Of a stretch of 11,985 bases of DNA, positions 1 to 6,456 are shown one piece after another. The DNA is from Puniceicoccales bacterium (GTDB lineage: Bacteria > Verrucomicrobiota > Verrucomicrobiia > Opitutales > JAIRLG01), in NCBI GenBank assembly GCA_031278595.1, contig JAITKE010000038.1:1-11985 (forward strand), written 5' to 3'. The notes beneath the pieces are model-generated. The model did no database searches and was not told the origin of the DNA. It saw nothing but the letters and a program-made list of their open reading frames with translations. Position 1 is the stretch's first letter, and each line of letters begins with the position of its first letter. A program made the position numbers and the translations under genes.

Positions 1-200
1 AGCGCCGCCAGCAGGCGTTCCGACGAGAGGAAATCGTAATGCCGGAATAGGGTGATGAAAACGGCTTCTTTGTCGTCGATGAATAGTTCGCCGAAACCCT
101 CGATGCTGAGGTGCAGGACGCCCTGGGTATTCAGCTCCAGGCCGGGACAGCCCATGCGTTCGCCGAAAATTTTCACGGTGGTCTGAACGGAATCGAGCAT
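1..200 (-). CDS. CesT-family type III secretion chaperone (Scc1-like), 3' end cut off by window
   Basis: The reverse strand reads from an ATG at 200 to the window edge without a stop, giving the first 66 residues of a small acidic protein that begins MLDSVQTTVKIFGERMG. The pattern of an amphipathic first helix followed by strands around HLSIEGFGELFIDDKEAVF is typical of class I T3SS chaperones (CesT/SycE fold), which bind secreted substrates in the cytoplasm as dimers. It lies directly downstream of the copN/sctW gene on the same strand, the order I recall for copN-scc1 in Chlamydia, so the likely client is the gatekeeper. An in-frame TAA (213-215) sits just upstream, so no earlier start is possible. 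The stretch before the ATG is AT-rich and has no Shine-Dalgarno match. The family call rests on pattern and context; the Scc1 identity is inference. Confidence 0.75.
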   Translation of the reverse strand, partial: MLDSVQTTVKIFGERMGCPGLELNTQGVLHLSIEGFGELFIDDKEAVFITLFRHYDFLSSERLLAA

Positions 201-350
201 GATTAAAAAAACTTAATGGTTCTGCCGGTCTATCTCATTTGGTTAAAAAAGGTTCAGGGTTCTTCCAAAAATGTTTCTTCCAAAAAGGTTCATGATTCCT
301 CCGATTGTTCTCATTTGATTAAGAAATCTTAATGGTCCTTTCGGTTTGCC
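201..350. repeat. AT-rich intergenic region with degenerate 36-40 bp repeats
   Basis: The 150 bp between the sctW stop and the chaperone start are AT-rich, unlike the GC-rich flanks. Similar blocks built on CATTTGRTTAARAAA followed by ATGGTTC or AGGGTTC begin near 198, 236 and 312. A weaker block near 279-300 shares AAAAAGGTTCA with the second (246-256 and 282-292), and CATTCGATC at 352-360 may be the edge of another. Offsets are about 36-40 bp. Within the array TTCTTCCAAAAA occurs twice (260-271 and 275-286), and ATTAAGA/TCTTAAT (318-324/327-333) form a short inverted repeat. There is no T-tract hairpin that would make a convincing terminator on either strand. A minus-strand micro-ORF of 16 codons plus stop (243-293), preceded by GGAGGA, lies inside the array. 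The function is unknown; it could be an RNA processing or translational control segment between the two genes. Confidence 0.6.
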
Positions 351-1691
351 TCATTCGATCATCTCCGTCTCCTCTTCCTCCTGGAGGATTTTGGCATCCA
401 GGTGCGCCTGGACGGAATCGATCAGTTGGATGCGGACCTGGGGATCGCTGAAGTATTTCATGGGAAGCCGGCGGATGGCATCCAGAGTGTGGTGCAGGAA
501 ATAGATCTCCTGATGCACCTGAGCCGTGTCGACGGCAAACAGGTCGCTGAGGTGTTGCATCTGCGTCTGGGGAATGGAATTGCTGTGGGTGGATTTGACG
601 AATTCCCGGGTGGCGGCGAGCTGCTCCTCGAGCTTGAAGGATTCCTCCACCTCGGGCCGAAAGCTCTTGCGGATCAATTGTTCCAGCGCGCCCATGTCGT
701 CGTGGATCTGGCCGGTGATCTCCATCCGGAATAGGCCATCGCGGACGGCGAGCAGTTCCTCCGTGGAGCGTGAAGGATTGGCCGACTGGATGTCCTCCCC
801 CAGCAGCTCGATCATCAGGGCGATGTAATCCTGAAAGCGCTTCCGCTTGTGCTCCCCTTCCTTGAAAAAATGTTCCAGCACGTCGTAAGGGTTTTTCATC
901 TTCAGCGCCTTTTCCCGATAGGCCGTGGCCAGGGCTATCGCTTCGGCATCGCTGCCCTTCTGGGCCCTGAGCAATTCCGCCGCCTTGGGAATGAGGTTGT
1001 AGCCGTCCTTGATCTCCTGCCCATGGGCCTTGCGCAGCTTGTCGAGGGCCGTGCCGATTTCCTTCTGGAAGAGGGACGAGGCCAGCATGCTGGACTTGAG
1101 GGCCTTCTGGTGCTCGGATAGCTCACCCCGCCGCTGGGCGGCGGACGGGTCTTTCCGCCCATCGAGCTTCAGGAGCGACTTCTCGAGCTGTTGGTGTTCC
1201 TGGCTCTGGGATTCGTATTCCAGTTTCTCGGCCTCCAGGGCGTACTGCAGGGCATTGTCCTGCTCCGTGACCTCGCCGAATTCCTTGGAGACCTGCCGTA
1301 GGATGAGCGCCGAGAGGGTTTCGCCGTTGAACGTGGGCTGCCGACTAAAATGTTCTCCGAAACTACCCTGGTCGCGGGCCTGCTGCTGGAGCCGCTGCAG
1401 CTGCAAGCCAAAGGCCTTGTACTTCGCTATGTCCTGGGTGCCACCCAGGCGCTGGGAGGCCTCCTGGAGCAGCTTTTCCTTGCGCTTAACCTTGTGGGTG
1501 CTCTCGAAGTGCTGCTGGTGGAGCGGTCGGCGGATCTGAGCCGCCACGAAGTCCGTAAAGTTCTTGGCATTGGCGATGGGCGAGGGGGAATCGGGATGGA
1601 CAGTGACCACATGGCCGCGGTAAACGCCGGACGTGCCCACAGCGGCGGTGGAAACCGCCTGCCCTTCCTGGTGACCTAAAACCCGATCCAC
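351..1691 (-). CDS. sctW: SctW/CopN-type T3SS gatekeeper protein
   Basis: This 446-residue, mostly helical and highly charged protein matches the gatekeeper family (YopN-TyeA, CopN, MxiC, SepL; HrpJ domain), which sits at the cytoplasmic export gate and holds back late substrates until host contact. The Ser/Thr-rich N-terminus (AVSTAAVGTSGVYRG) resembles a secretion signal. The long central charged helices fit the HrpJ region, and the C-terminal part, down to the acidic LQEEEETEMIE end, fits a fused TyeA-like module. I chose the GTG at 1691 because GGAGGA (1695-1700) precedes it and the protein then begins DRVLGHQEGQ. The same frame is open to a GTG at 1778, but that extension (KEFLIFIIRVLL) is AT-rich, hydrophobic and implausible for a cytosolic gatekeeper. 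It is followed by the CesT chaperone gene and diverges from sctD. Family assignment comes from composition, context and remembered homologues, not a search. Confidence 0.8.
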   Translation of the reverse strand: MDRVLGHQEGQAVSTAAVGTSGVYRGHVVTVHPDSPSPIANAKNFTDFVAAQIRRPLHQQHFESTHKVKRKEKLLQEASQRLGGTQDIAKYKAFGLQLQRLQQQARDQGSFGEHFSRQPTFNGETLSALILRQVSKEFGEVTEQDNALQYALEAEKLEYESQSQEHQQLEKSLLKLDGRKDPSAAQRRGELSEHQKALKSSMLASSLFQKEIGTALDKLRKAHGQEIKDGYNLIPKAAELLRAQKGSDAEAIALATAYREKALKMKNPYDVLEHFFKEGEHKRKRFQDYIALMIELLGEDIQSANPSRSTEELLAVRDGLFRMEITGQIHDDMGALEQLIRKSFRPEVEESFKLEEQLAATREFVKSTHSNSIPQTQMQHLSDLFAVDTAQVHQEIYFLHHTLDAIRRLPMKYFSDPQVRIQLIDSVQAHLDAKILQEEEETEMIE

Positions 1692-1824
1692 ATCTCCTCC
1701 GCTCCAGAAGCTAAGCGAAAAGACCCTTTTTGACAATAAAACTCTAATGATGAAGATAAGAAATTCTTTTACTTGCACTCCTCCAGTTTGTTGATAGACT
1801 CTTCACTGGGTTGGCTTGGGTAGG
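1692..1824. promoter_or_regulatory. Divergent promoter region between sctW and sctD
   Basis: This 133-bp AT-rich gap separates two divergent gene sets and should carry both promoters. TTGACA (1730-1735) is a perfect sigma70-type -35 box for the sctD direction. About 17-19 bp downstream only weak -10 candidates are visible in AAGATAAGAA (1753-1762). On the opposite strand TTGTCA (complement of 1731-1736) overlaps the same bases and is followed 17 bp later by TAGCTT, a poor -10 for sctW. A small inverted repeat AAGAA-A-TTCTT lies at 1758-1768 and could be an operator. The overlapping -35 boxes are seen directly; promoter activity is inference. Confidence 0.45.
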
Positions 1825-3171
1825 ATGGCTTATACGCTTAAGGTGTTGTCGGGGCCCCATCAGGGCGTTGAAGTGGATCTCAACGCTCCCTTGGTCGTTG
1901 GGTCTTCGCAGGATTGCGATCTCATTTTGGCGGACAGTCTTCTGCAGCCCCAGCACTTCAGCTTCCTCCTCAAGGGAGAAGAGGTCTGGGTTCACCCCAT
2001 TGCCGGCAAGGTCTTCGTCGACGGTCACATCGTGAAGGAGGACGTGCTGGTGAAAATTTTCCAGTTCATCACCGTTGGGACGACGCACTTCATCTTCGGC
2101 CCTTCGCAGGAGCAGTGGCCGGAGATTTCCCTGAACGATGCGCCGCTGCTGACGGAATCGGCCGAAGAGGCGAAGGAGGAGAAGCCGGACGCTTCGGCCG
2201 AAGAGACTTCGGCGGCGTCCCAGGCGGAGGCGAAGCCCCGCCGCAAAGCTTCCCGGCTGGGGATCGCCCTGTTGGGATTGTTCTCCCTCCTGCTCGTCGC
2301 TCTGGTCGTCTATGCCTCGGTCACCCCCTCCAAAACGGCGAAGGGGGCGGCGACATTGGCTTCCGTTCAGCGCCTCATCCGCTCGGAGCTGGAGCTACTG
2401 GGCTGGAAGGACGAGGTGCGCATCAAGGCGGGTAAGGGGGGAAAACTTTCCCTCAAGGGTTATGTGCCGACCAATGCCGATTTGGCGGCCCTGAAGGATA
2501 AGATTTTCGCCGTCGACCGCAGCGTCCAGATGAAGGTCTACAGCACGGAGAGAATCCTTCAGCAGGGCAGTGATGTTTTTGTGGCGGCCAAAATAAAGGT
2601 CAAGTTGCGGGAAACGCAGCCCGGCAACTTTGTCGTCGAGGGCTATGTTTTCGGCGCAGATCAGTGGGAAAAGATAAGAACGCACCTTTTGGGAGAAGTG
2701 GCGGGGCTGAAAGATCTTCAGGATCGAGTCACCACTTCGATAAAAGCGTTGACGACGGGACGGATCATTTTGACGAAGTACAAGCTGAGCAACTCGGTGG
2801 GGATTTTCCCGAAGGAGGAAAACGTCGTCGTGAGCGGGACGATCGCCCAGAGCGAGAAGTCCCGTTGGGAGGATGCGCGGACGGAGCTGCAGAAAATCTT
2901 CACGGAGGCCGTTCCCCTGCAGTTTTTCGTTACGATGGCGATCGCCGAGAGCGGAGCGGATGGGAATGCCCCCCGGCACTACTTCGAAGCGGAAGTCCTG
3001 AGCGTCGTGACGAAGGAGGGCGGGCTGAGCCGCATCGAGCTGAGAAATGGGAAAAAATATTTCGAAGGTTCGGATTTGCCGAACGGCTATGTGGTGGATA
3101 AAATAGAGCCCGAATTGATTACCCTGTCGCGGGCGGGTAACGAGGTCGTATTGAGGAAGGGGGAGTATTGA
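1825..3171 (+). CDS. sctD: SctD (YscD/CdsD) inner-membrane ring protein with FHA domain
   Basis: This 448-residue protein forms the outer of the two inner-membrane rings of the injectisome. Residues ~1-95 are a forkhead-associated (FHA) fold, with YTLKVLSGPHQGVEVDL and VVGSSQDCDLIL strands and VFVDGHIVKEDV; in this family it docks the sorting platform through SctK. An acidic Ala/Glu linker follows, then one transmembrane helix at ~145-166 (LGIALLGLFSLLLVALVVYA), then a periplasmic part with BON/ring-building-like modules such as GGKLSLKGYVPTNADL. Chlamydial CdsD is about 800 residues with two FHA domains, so this is the short, Ysc-like form. I take the ATG at 1825 rather than the in-frame TTG at 1816; neither has a strong ribosome binding site. 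It is the first gene of the plus-strand operon and ends one base before sctE. Confidence 0.9.
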   Translation: MAYTLKVLSGPHQGVEVDLNAPLVVGSSQDCDLILADSLLQPQHFSFLLKGEEVWVHPIAGKVFVDGHIVKEDVLVKIFQFITVGTTHFIFGPSQEQWPEISLNDAPLLTESAEEAKEEKPDASAEETSAASQAEAKPRRKASRLGIALLGLFSLLLVALVVYASVTPSKTAKGAATLASVQRLIRSELELLGWKDEVRIKAGKGGKLSLKGYVPTNADLAALKDKIFAVDRSVQMKVYSTERILQQGSDVFVAAKIKVKLRETQPGNFVVEGYVFGADQWEKIRTHLLGEVAGLKDLQDRVTTSIKALTTGRIILTKYKLSNSVGIFPKEENVVVSGTIAQSEKSRWEDARTELQKIFTEAVPLQFFVTMAIAESGADGNAPRHYFEAEVLSVVTKEGGLSRIELRNGKKYFEGSDLPNGYVVDKIEPELITLSRAGNEVVLRKGEY

Positions 3172-3172
3172 T

Positions 3173-3403
3173 ATGGAAGAGGGAATGGGAAAACGCATCA
3201 CGATGATGGCGCTGGAGCGCAAGCTGCTCGACGAAAAAGAGGGGGAGGCCTATCGCAAACAGCTCCTGGATAAAATTCTCCAGAAGCGCGGCGAGCTGAG
3301 CAATCTCATGAGCAGCGGGCTTTCGCCGGAGGAGTACAAGGCCTGGAATGCGTTTAAGCAGGCCCTCGACAGTGCCCTGGAGGTCGTTGGGTGCTACCGC
3401 TAA
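3173..3403 (+). CDS. sctE: SctE (YscE/CdsE-like) needle-subunit co-chaperone
   Basis: This 76-residue protein is small, charged and helical, with two predicted helices (about 8-42 and 50-72) joined at SGLSPEEYK. Size, helical-hairpin layout and position between sctD and sctF match the YscE/CdsE family, which pairs with SctG to cap the needle subunit SctF and stop it polymerising in the cytoplasm. The ATG at 3173 follows the sctD stop by one base and has GGGGAG at 3160-3165. An alternative ATG at 3185 would remove the first four residues. Similarity in this family is low, so the call leans on size and on the D-E-F-G gene order. Confidence 0.8.
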   Translation: MEEGMGKRITMMALERKLLDEKEGEAYRKQLLDKILQKRGELSNLMSSGLSPEEYKAWNAFKQALDSALEVVGCYR

Positions 3404-3450
3404 GGCTTTTTTAGAAAACAACCAATAACACAACAACAGAAAGGTGAGAT

Positions 3451-3738
3451 ATGTCAGAATCAGCAGGAAACTTAGGTACGTTAGAGGAAATGGAGGGTGC
3501 GGCGTTCAGTGTCGAGAACATCGCCACCTACGGCGCGACGCAGATCAGGGCGTTCGAGGAAAACATGAGAACGGCGATCGACGCCATCAAGGGAAAGGAT
3601 TCCAAGAGCATCGATCAGGGGACGCTGCTGGAACTGCAGATGAATGTGCAGAACTGGAGTACTCTGGTCGCCACGATGACGGGACTTATGCGCTGCATCG
3701 GTGATGGTATGGCCAAGGTCACGCAGAATATCCGTTGA
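3451..3738 (+). CDS. sctF: SctF (YscF/CdsF) needle filament subunit
   Basis: The 95-residue product has the size and helix-turn-helix layout of T3SS needle subunits, which polymerise into the hollow extracellular needle. The second half (LLELQMNVQNWSTLVATMTG, then LMRCIGDGMAKVTQNIR) matches the conserved C-terminal polymerisation helix. The N-terminal ~25 residues are small and polar, as in the flexible arm bound by the E/G chaperones. The ATG at 3451 has AAGG (3441-3444) six bases upstream. The 47-base leader (3404-3450) is strikingly rich in A and C (for example AACACAACAACAG) and should be unstructured, in keeping with a subunit needed in many copies. sctG begins at or just past its stop. 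Confidence 0.9.
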   Translation: MSESAGNLGTLEEMEGAAFSVENIATYGATQIRAFEENMRTAIDAIKGKDSKSIDQGTLLELQMNVQNWSTLVATMTGLMRCIGDGMAKVTQNIR

Positions 3739-3755
3739 ACGCTTTGGGTTTTACT

Positions 3756-4202
3756 ATGGAATTGCGCCAGCCGCTGGTGGAGCGGACAACGCCGCCGGCG
3801 GCTCAATGGGAGTCTATCTCGTTGGACCTCTTGCAGACTCTGACGGAAATCGGCCATGTGGCTGCGGGCTGCGGCTGGCAGCAGCGGGCGGAGGCCATTT
3901 TCGAGGGGATTATCGCCGTTCGACCTGGGAGTGAATCCCCCTGGATCGCCTACGCGATTGCGAAGATCTCCCTGGGACAGCTCTCGGAGGCCTTCGAAAT
4001 GCTGGCGAAACGGGCGCTGGTCCTCAATCCGAAGAGCGATTTGGCCAAGGCCTTTCTGGGGCTGATCCTCAGTCGGGTCGGTTCCCGCGGGATGGCCGAG
4101 TATTTTCTGAATCAGGTGATCGAGGAGGATGGGACGGCGGAAGCGGTGCAGATCGCGAAGGAAATTTTAAAAAAACAGGATGAAGGATGGGGGAAGCGCT
4201 GA
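3756..4202 (+). CDS. sctG: SctG (YscG/CdsG-like) TPR chaperone of the needle subunit
   Basis: This 148-residue helical protein carries TPR-like repeats: AIAKISLGQLSEAFEMLAKR followed by ALVLNPKSDLAKAFLGLIL and GSRGMAEYFLNQVIEEDG. It follows sctF directly, the place of YscG/CdsG, the TPR chaperone that with SctE binds the C-terminal helix of the needle subunit. I prefer the ATG at 3756, after which the protein reads MELRQPLVERTTPP. A TTG at 3735 overlapping the sctF stop is also in frame and would add seven residues. Neither has a clear Shine-Dalgarno sequence, so translation is probably coupled to sctF. The 3' end contains a run of seven A (4169-4175). Confidence 0.75.
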   Translation: MELRQPLVERTTPPAAQWESISLDLLQTLTEIGHVAAGCGWQQRAEAIFEGIIAVRPGSESPWIAYAIAKISLGQLSEAFEMLAKRALVLNPKSDLAKAFLGLILSRVGSRGMAEYFLNQVIEEDGTAEAVQIAKEILKKQDEGWGKR

Positions 4203-4246
4203 GTTTTTATCCGTCCATTGGAGAACAATAACGACAGGAGGACGGA

Positions 4247-4678
4247 ATGGATGCATTAGTGGGTGGTATGGCGTTGAATGGGGCCCAAAGTGGGGTTTCT
4301 ACCTCTCAACGCTTCGACAGCTTTCTGGCGGGGACGACGCCGACGGCGCCGGATATTTTGCAGCTCAACAGCCAGGTATTTCAGGGAGGTTCGCCGGCGG
4401 ACCCGACGCGCGGCGTTCACGGCGTTCAGTCAGGTGCGCCCATCAACCAGTTCGGGAATACGGTGGTCAACGGAGCACAGGACGTCCGCACGGCCTTTCG
4501 CGAGACCATTGATCATGTCAAACGGGTGATGGCCGGCGGTATGGAGGGCATGGGAACGACCCAGTTTCTGCAGATACAGATGGATCTGATGCAGCTGAAC
4601 ATCACGCTGGAATTTTCGACCAAGGTGTCGGACAAGGGCAGCCAGTCGCTGCAGACACTATTCCGCAATCAGGGCTAG
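4247..4678 (+). CDS. sctI: SctI (YscI-like) inner rod protein
   Basis: This 143-residue protein has the inner-rod/adapter C-terminus: FLQIQMDLMQLNITLEFSTK, then VSDKGSQSLQTLFRNQG. This matches the YscI/HrpB pattern of an amphipathic helix ending in a short QTL-RNQG-like tail. SctI forms the rod joining the export gate to the needle and is secreted early. The N-terminal ~75 residues are low-complexity and rich in Gly, Ser, Thr and Pro, as expected for a disordered early substrate. The ATG at 4247 has a near-perfect AGGAGG at 4236-4241, the strongest ribosome binding site in the operon. It lies between sctG and sctJ, the I-J order of Ysc-type systems. Confidence 0.88.
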   Translation: MDALVGGMALNGAQSGVSTSQRFDSFLAGTTPTAPDILQLNSQVFQGGSPADPTRGVHGVQSGAPINQFGNTVVNGAQDVRTAFRETIDHVKRVMAGGMEGMGTTQFLQIQMDLMQLNITLEFSTKVSDKGSQSLQTLFRNQG

Positions 4679-4711
4679 GGTCTGGATGGGATGGATTAAT
4701 TTTATGAAGAT

Positions 4712-4717
4712 GGAGAG
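4712..4717 (+). promoter_or_regulatory. Ribosome binding site that decides the sctJ start
   Basis: GGAGAG lies four bases before the ATG at 4722. Starts there yield a compact lipoprotein signal peptide with the cysteine at residue 21. In-frame ATGs at 4686, 4704 and 4710 would add a polar stretch of up to 12 residues before it. Confidence 0.5.
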
Positions 4718-4721
4718 TGTG

Positions 4722-5558
4722 ATGGAAAACGGATGGAGGCCCAGATGGTTCCTGCTACTATCCCTGCTGGGATTGGTCGGGTGCAGCAAGGTCGATCTCT
4801 ACAATGGACTGCCGGAAAAGGAGGCCAATGAGATCATTTCCCTACTGTCGCAGCAGGCCGTCCTCTCCCAAAAATCGGCGGGAGCGGAGGGCACTTTCAT
4901 CGTCAAGGTGACGACGAAGGATTTCGCAAAGTCGGTCGATCTACTGAATGCGCATGGCTATCCCAAAGGGAAGTACCAGACCCTCGGGCAGGTCTTTGCC
5001 AAGGCGGGCCTCGTCTCCTCCCCTCTGGAGGAACGGGCGCGCTTCATGTATGCCCTCAGCGAGGACATCGCCGCCACACTCTGCAACATCCCGGGGGTTC
5101 TGTCGGCTAGAGTCCATCTGGTGCTGCCGGAGAATGATCCCTACACGGAGGTCGTGGTGCCCTCTTCGGCGGCGGTCTGCATCACCTACCGGCCGGATAC
5201 CAATGTGGAGGACTACGTACGGGAGATCAAGTACCTCGTGACCAATAGCATCGAGGGCCTGGAATACGACCGTGTGTCGGTGGCCCTGTTTCCGGCGAGC
5301 TTTTCGATGGCCTTTTCGCAGGATAGGGCGACGGGCAGTACGGTGAGTTTCTTCGGGATGGAAATGGCGCCGGATGCCCGGGGACGCCTGATCATCCTCC
5401 TTTCCGCCCTGGGCGCTCTGCTGGGGCTTTTGCTGGTCGGTCTCCTGGTGATCTGGCGCCGGTTGGCCAAGAGGAAATCCGCCTCGGGAGAGGCTTCGGC
5501 TCCGGAGAAAAAGGTGGAGGCGGTCGCTTTGCCGGAAAACACCGGCGAGGGCCAGTGA
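4722..5558 (+). CDS. sctJ: SctJ (YscJ/CdsJ) inner-membrane ring lipoprotein
   Basis: This 278-residue lipoprotein forms the inner ring of the basal body. The signal peptide WFLLLSLLGLVGC ends in a lipobox with Cys21. Two ring-building domains follow. The first carries the family hallmark LYNGLPEKEANEIISLL, the second ERARFMYALSEDIAATLCNI and GVLSARVHLVLPENDPY. A C-terminal transmembrane helix (~222-246, LIILLSALGALLGLLLVGLLVIW) is followed by a basic cytoplasmic tail, as in YscJ/PrgK/FliF-related proteins. It follows sctI by 43 bases. The next gene is 220 bp away, the longest gap in the operon, and that gap holds one of the structured repeat elements. Confidence 0.95.
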   Translation: MENGWRPRWFLLLSLLGLVGCSKVDLYNGLPEKEANEIISLLSQQAVLSQKSAGAEGTFIVKVTTKDFAKSVDLLNAHGYPKGKYQTLGQVFAKAGLVSSPLEERARFMYALSEDIAATLCNIPGVLSARVHLVLPENDPYTEVVVPSSAAVCITYRPDTNVEDYVREIKYLVTNSIEGLEYDRVSVALFPASFSMAFSQDRATGSTVSFFGMEMAPDARGRLIILLSALGALLGLLLVGLLVIWRRLAKRKSASGEASAPEKKVEAVALPENTGEGQ

Positions 5559-5616
5559 TGCTGTGAAAGGCTGGATGGGGAGAGGGAAGTGTCGATGAAC
5601 GGGGATGGATTGGGTG

Positions 5617-5724
5617 GTGCGACGGCCCCATGGCAAATCCAAGGCGGCCCCTGCGGGGCGCGGAGCGCCCCGCAGGGGCCGTGGTTGGCGCGCGGCGCAG
5701 CCGCGCGGCAACGGGCCGTCGCAC
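5617..5724. repeat. Three-hairpin (four-way junction) intergenic element, copy 1
   Basis: A 12-bp perfect outer stem, GTGCGACGGCCC (5617-5628) with GGGCCGTCGCAC (5713-5724), encloses three hairpins. The middle one is a perfect 17-bp stem (5645-5661 with 5665-5681) with a GGA loop. The right one pairs 5684-5696 with 5700-5712 around a GCA loop, with a single G-G mismatch. The left one, around CCATGGCAAATCCAAGG (5628-5644), is partly decayed compared with copy 2. Almost every base is paired. Both copies also share GGTG just before the stem. There is no T-tract, so it is not a normal terminator. It probably lies inside the sct transcript between sctJ and sctK. The region 5559-5778 contains nothing else that I can support. 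Confidence 0.85.
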
Positions 5725-5778
5725 AAAATTAAGACCTGAGGCTGCTTTTGAGAACGGCTGGAGATCGGAGGGAAAAGG

Positions 5779-6441
5779 ATGGATGGGACTGGGGGCTATG
5801 ATGTGGCGGCGATGCTGGAGGACTACCAGCGCTCGTTTCAGCTGGAGCGTTGGTTGCATCCCACGCGCTTTCCGGAGGGCCTGACGCCGGGCCTGTATCG
5901 CCTCCTGCGCTCCGCCCAGCGCACGAAGGAAAGGATTGAGACCTGGCTGTGGGAGCACCTGGGGCTCCGGAACGAGGCGATTCCCAAGGGTTTGGAATCG
6001 CGCTGGAATCTCGCCTTCATCGGAGCGGAGAAAATAGAGAATTTACAGCTCTACCTCGGTGCCTACTGCGAATCGGAGGCCGTAGCACGCGTCATTCTGG
6101 GCAGCGAAGTGGCCGCCCTAAAGCAGGGTATCGGCGAGGCGGTCTACCATTTCGTCCTGCATCGAGTGCCGGTTCTGGCAAAGCGGACCGTTCCGCCTTT
6201 TCCCGAAGCGATTCGAGAAAACCCTTCCCTACCGGAACGCATTCGGCAGAAGGGGAAGTGGGTGCTGGAATCCCTGCTGGCCGATGCCCCGGCGGCGCTC
6301 CTGGATCGCTTTGTCCTGCAATTTCCCCGGGAGTATGCCTGGGACTTTTCCCACAAACCTTCGCCGGAGGAGCGCAAGTCCTGCGAGGGAATGGCCGAGA
6401 TCATCCTGGAGAAAGTCTTGTCACTTAAGATGGCCGGATAG
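5779..6441 (+). CDS. sctK: SctK (YscK-like) sorting-platform protein
   Basis: This 220-residue soluble protein lies between sctJ and sctL, the position of SctK, the adapter that links the sorting platform to the SctD cytoplasmic domain. Recognisable features are FQLERWLHPTRFP near the N-terminus and LESRWNLAFIGAEKIENLQLYLG in the middle, which fit the YscK pattern of an LERWLHP-like start and a later helix ending in LALHLG-like residues. The C-terminal third is helical and charged. The ATG at 5779 has GGAGGG at 5767-5772, six bases upstream. The stop overlaps the ribosome binding region of sctL. SctK proteins diverge strongly, so the assignment relies heavily on J-K-L order. Confidence 0.8.
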   Translation: MDGTGGYDVAAMLEDYQRSFQLERWLHPTRFPEGLTPGLYRLLRSAQRTKERIETWLWEHLGLRNEAIPKGLESRWNLAFIGAEKIENLQLYLGAYCESEAVARVILGSEVAALKQGIGEAVYHFVLHRVPVLAKRTVPPFPEAIRENPSLPERIRQKGKWVLESLLADAPAALLDRFVLQFPREYAWDFSHKPSPEERKSCEGMAEIILEKVLSLKMAG

Positions 6442-6456
6442 AGGAGAAAAGAGCCC

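Noticed and set aside
1692..1778. Upstream extension of sctW to a GTG at 1778
   Set aside because: The added 29 residues are hydrophobic and AT-coded, overlap the divergent promoter signals, and the GTG overlaps rather than follows the nearby GGAGGA.
2395..3222. A 275-codon minus-strand open frame opposite sctD
   Set aside because: It lies wholly antisense to the coherent sctD coding frame and has no domain pattern or ribosome binding site.
4169..4175. Run of seven A near the end of sctG as a possible transcriptional slippage site
   Set aside because: Slippage by one base would only change or remove a few C-terminal residues and does not join sctG to sctI, so no benefit or fusion product is evident.
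5617..5724. Repeat copy 1 as an intrinsic terminator
   Set aside because: The strong stems are not followed by a T-tract on either strand, and co-oriented sct genes continue directly downstream.
5595..5732. A 45-codon plus-strand ORF across repeat copy 1, with a possible ribosome binding site
   Set aside because: Its sequence is dictated by the palindromic element; ORFs arise through both copies in several frames for the same reason. A shared peptide (GPWLARGAAARQRAVAQ) in both copies reflects DNA identity, not coding.
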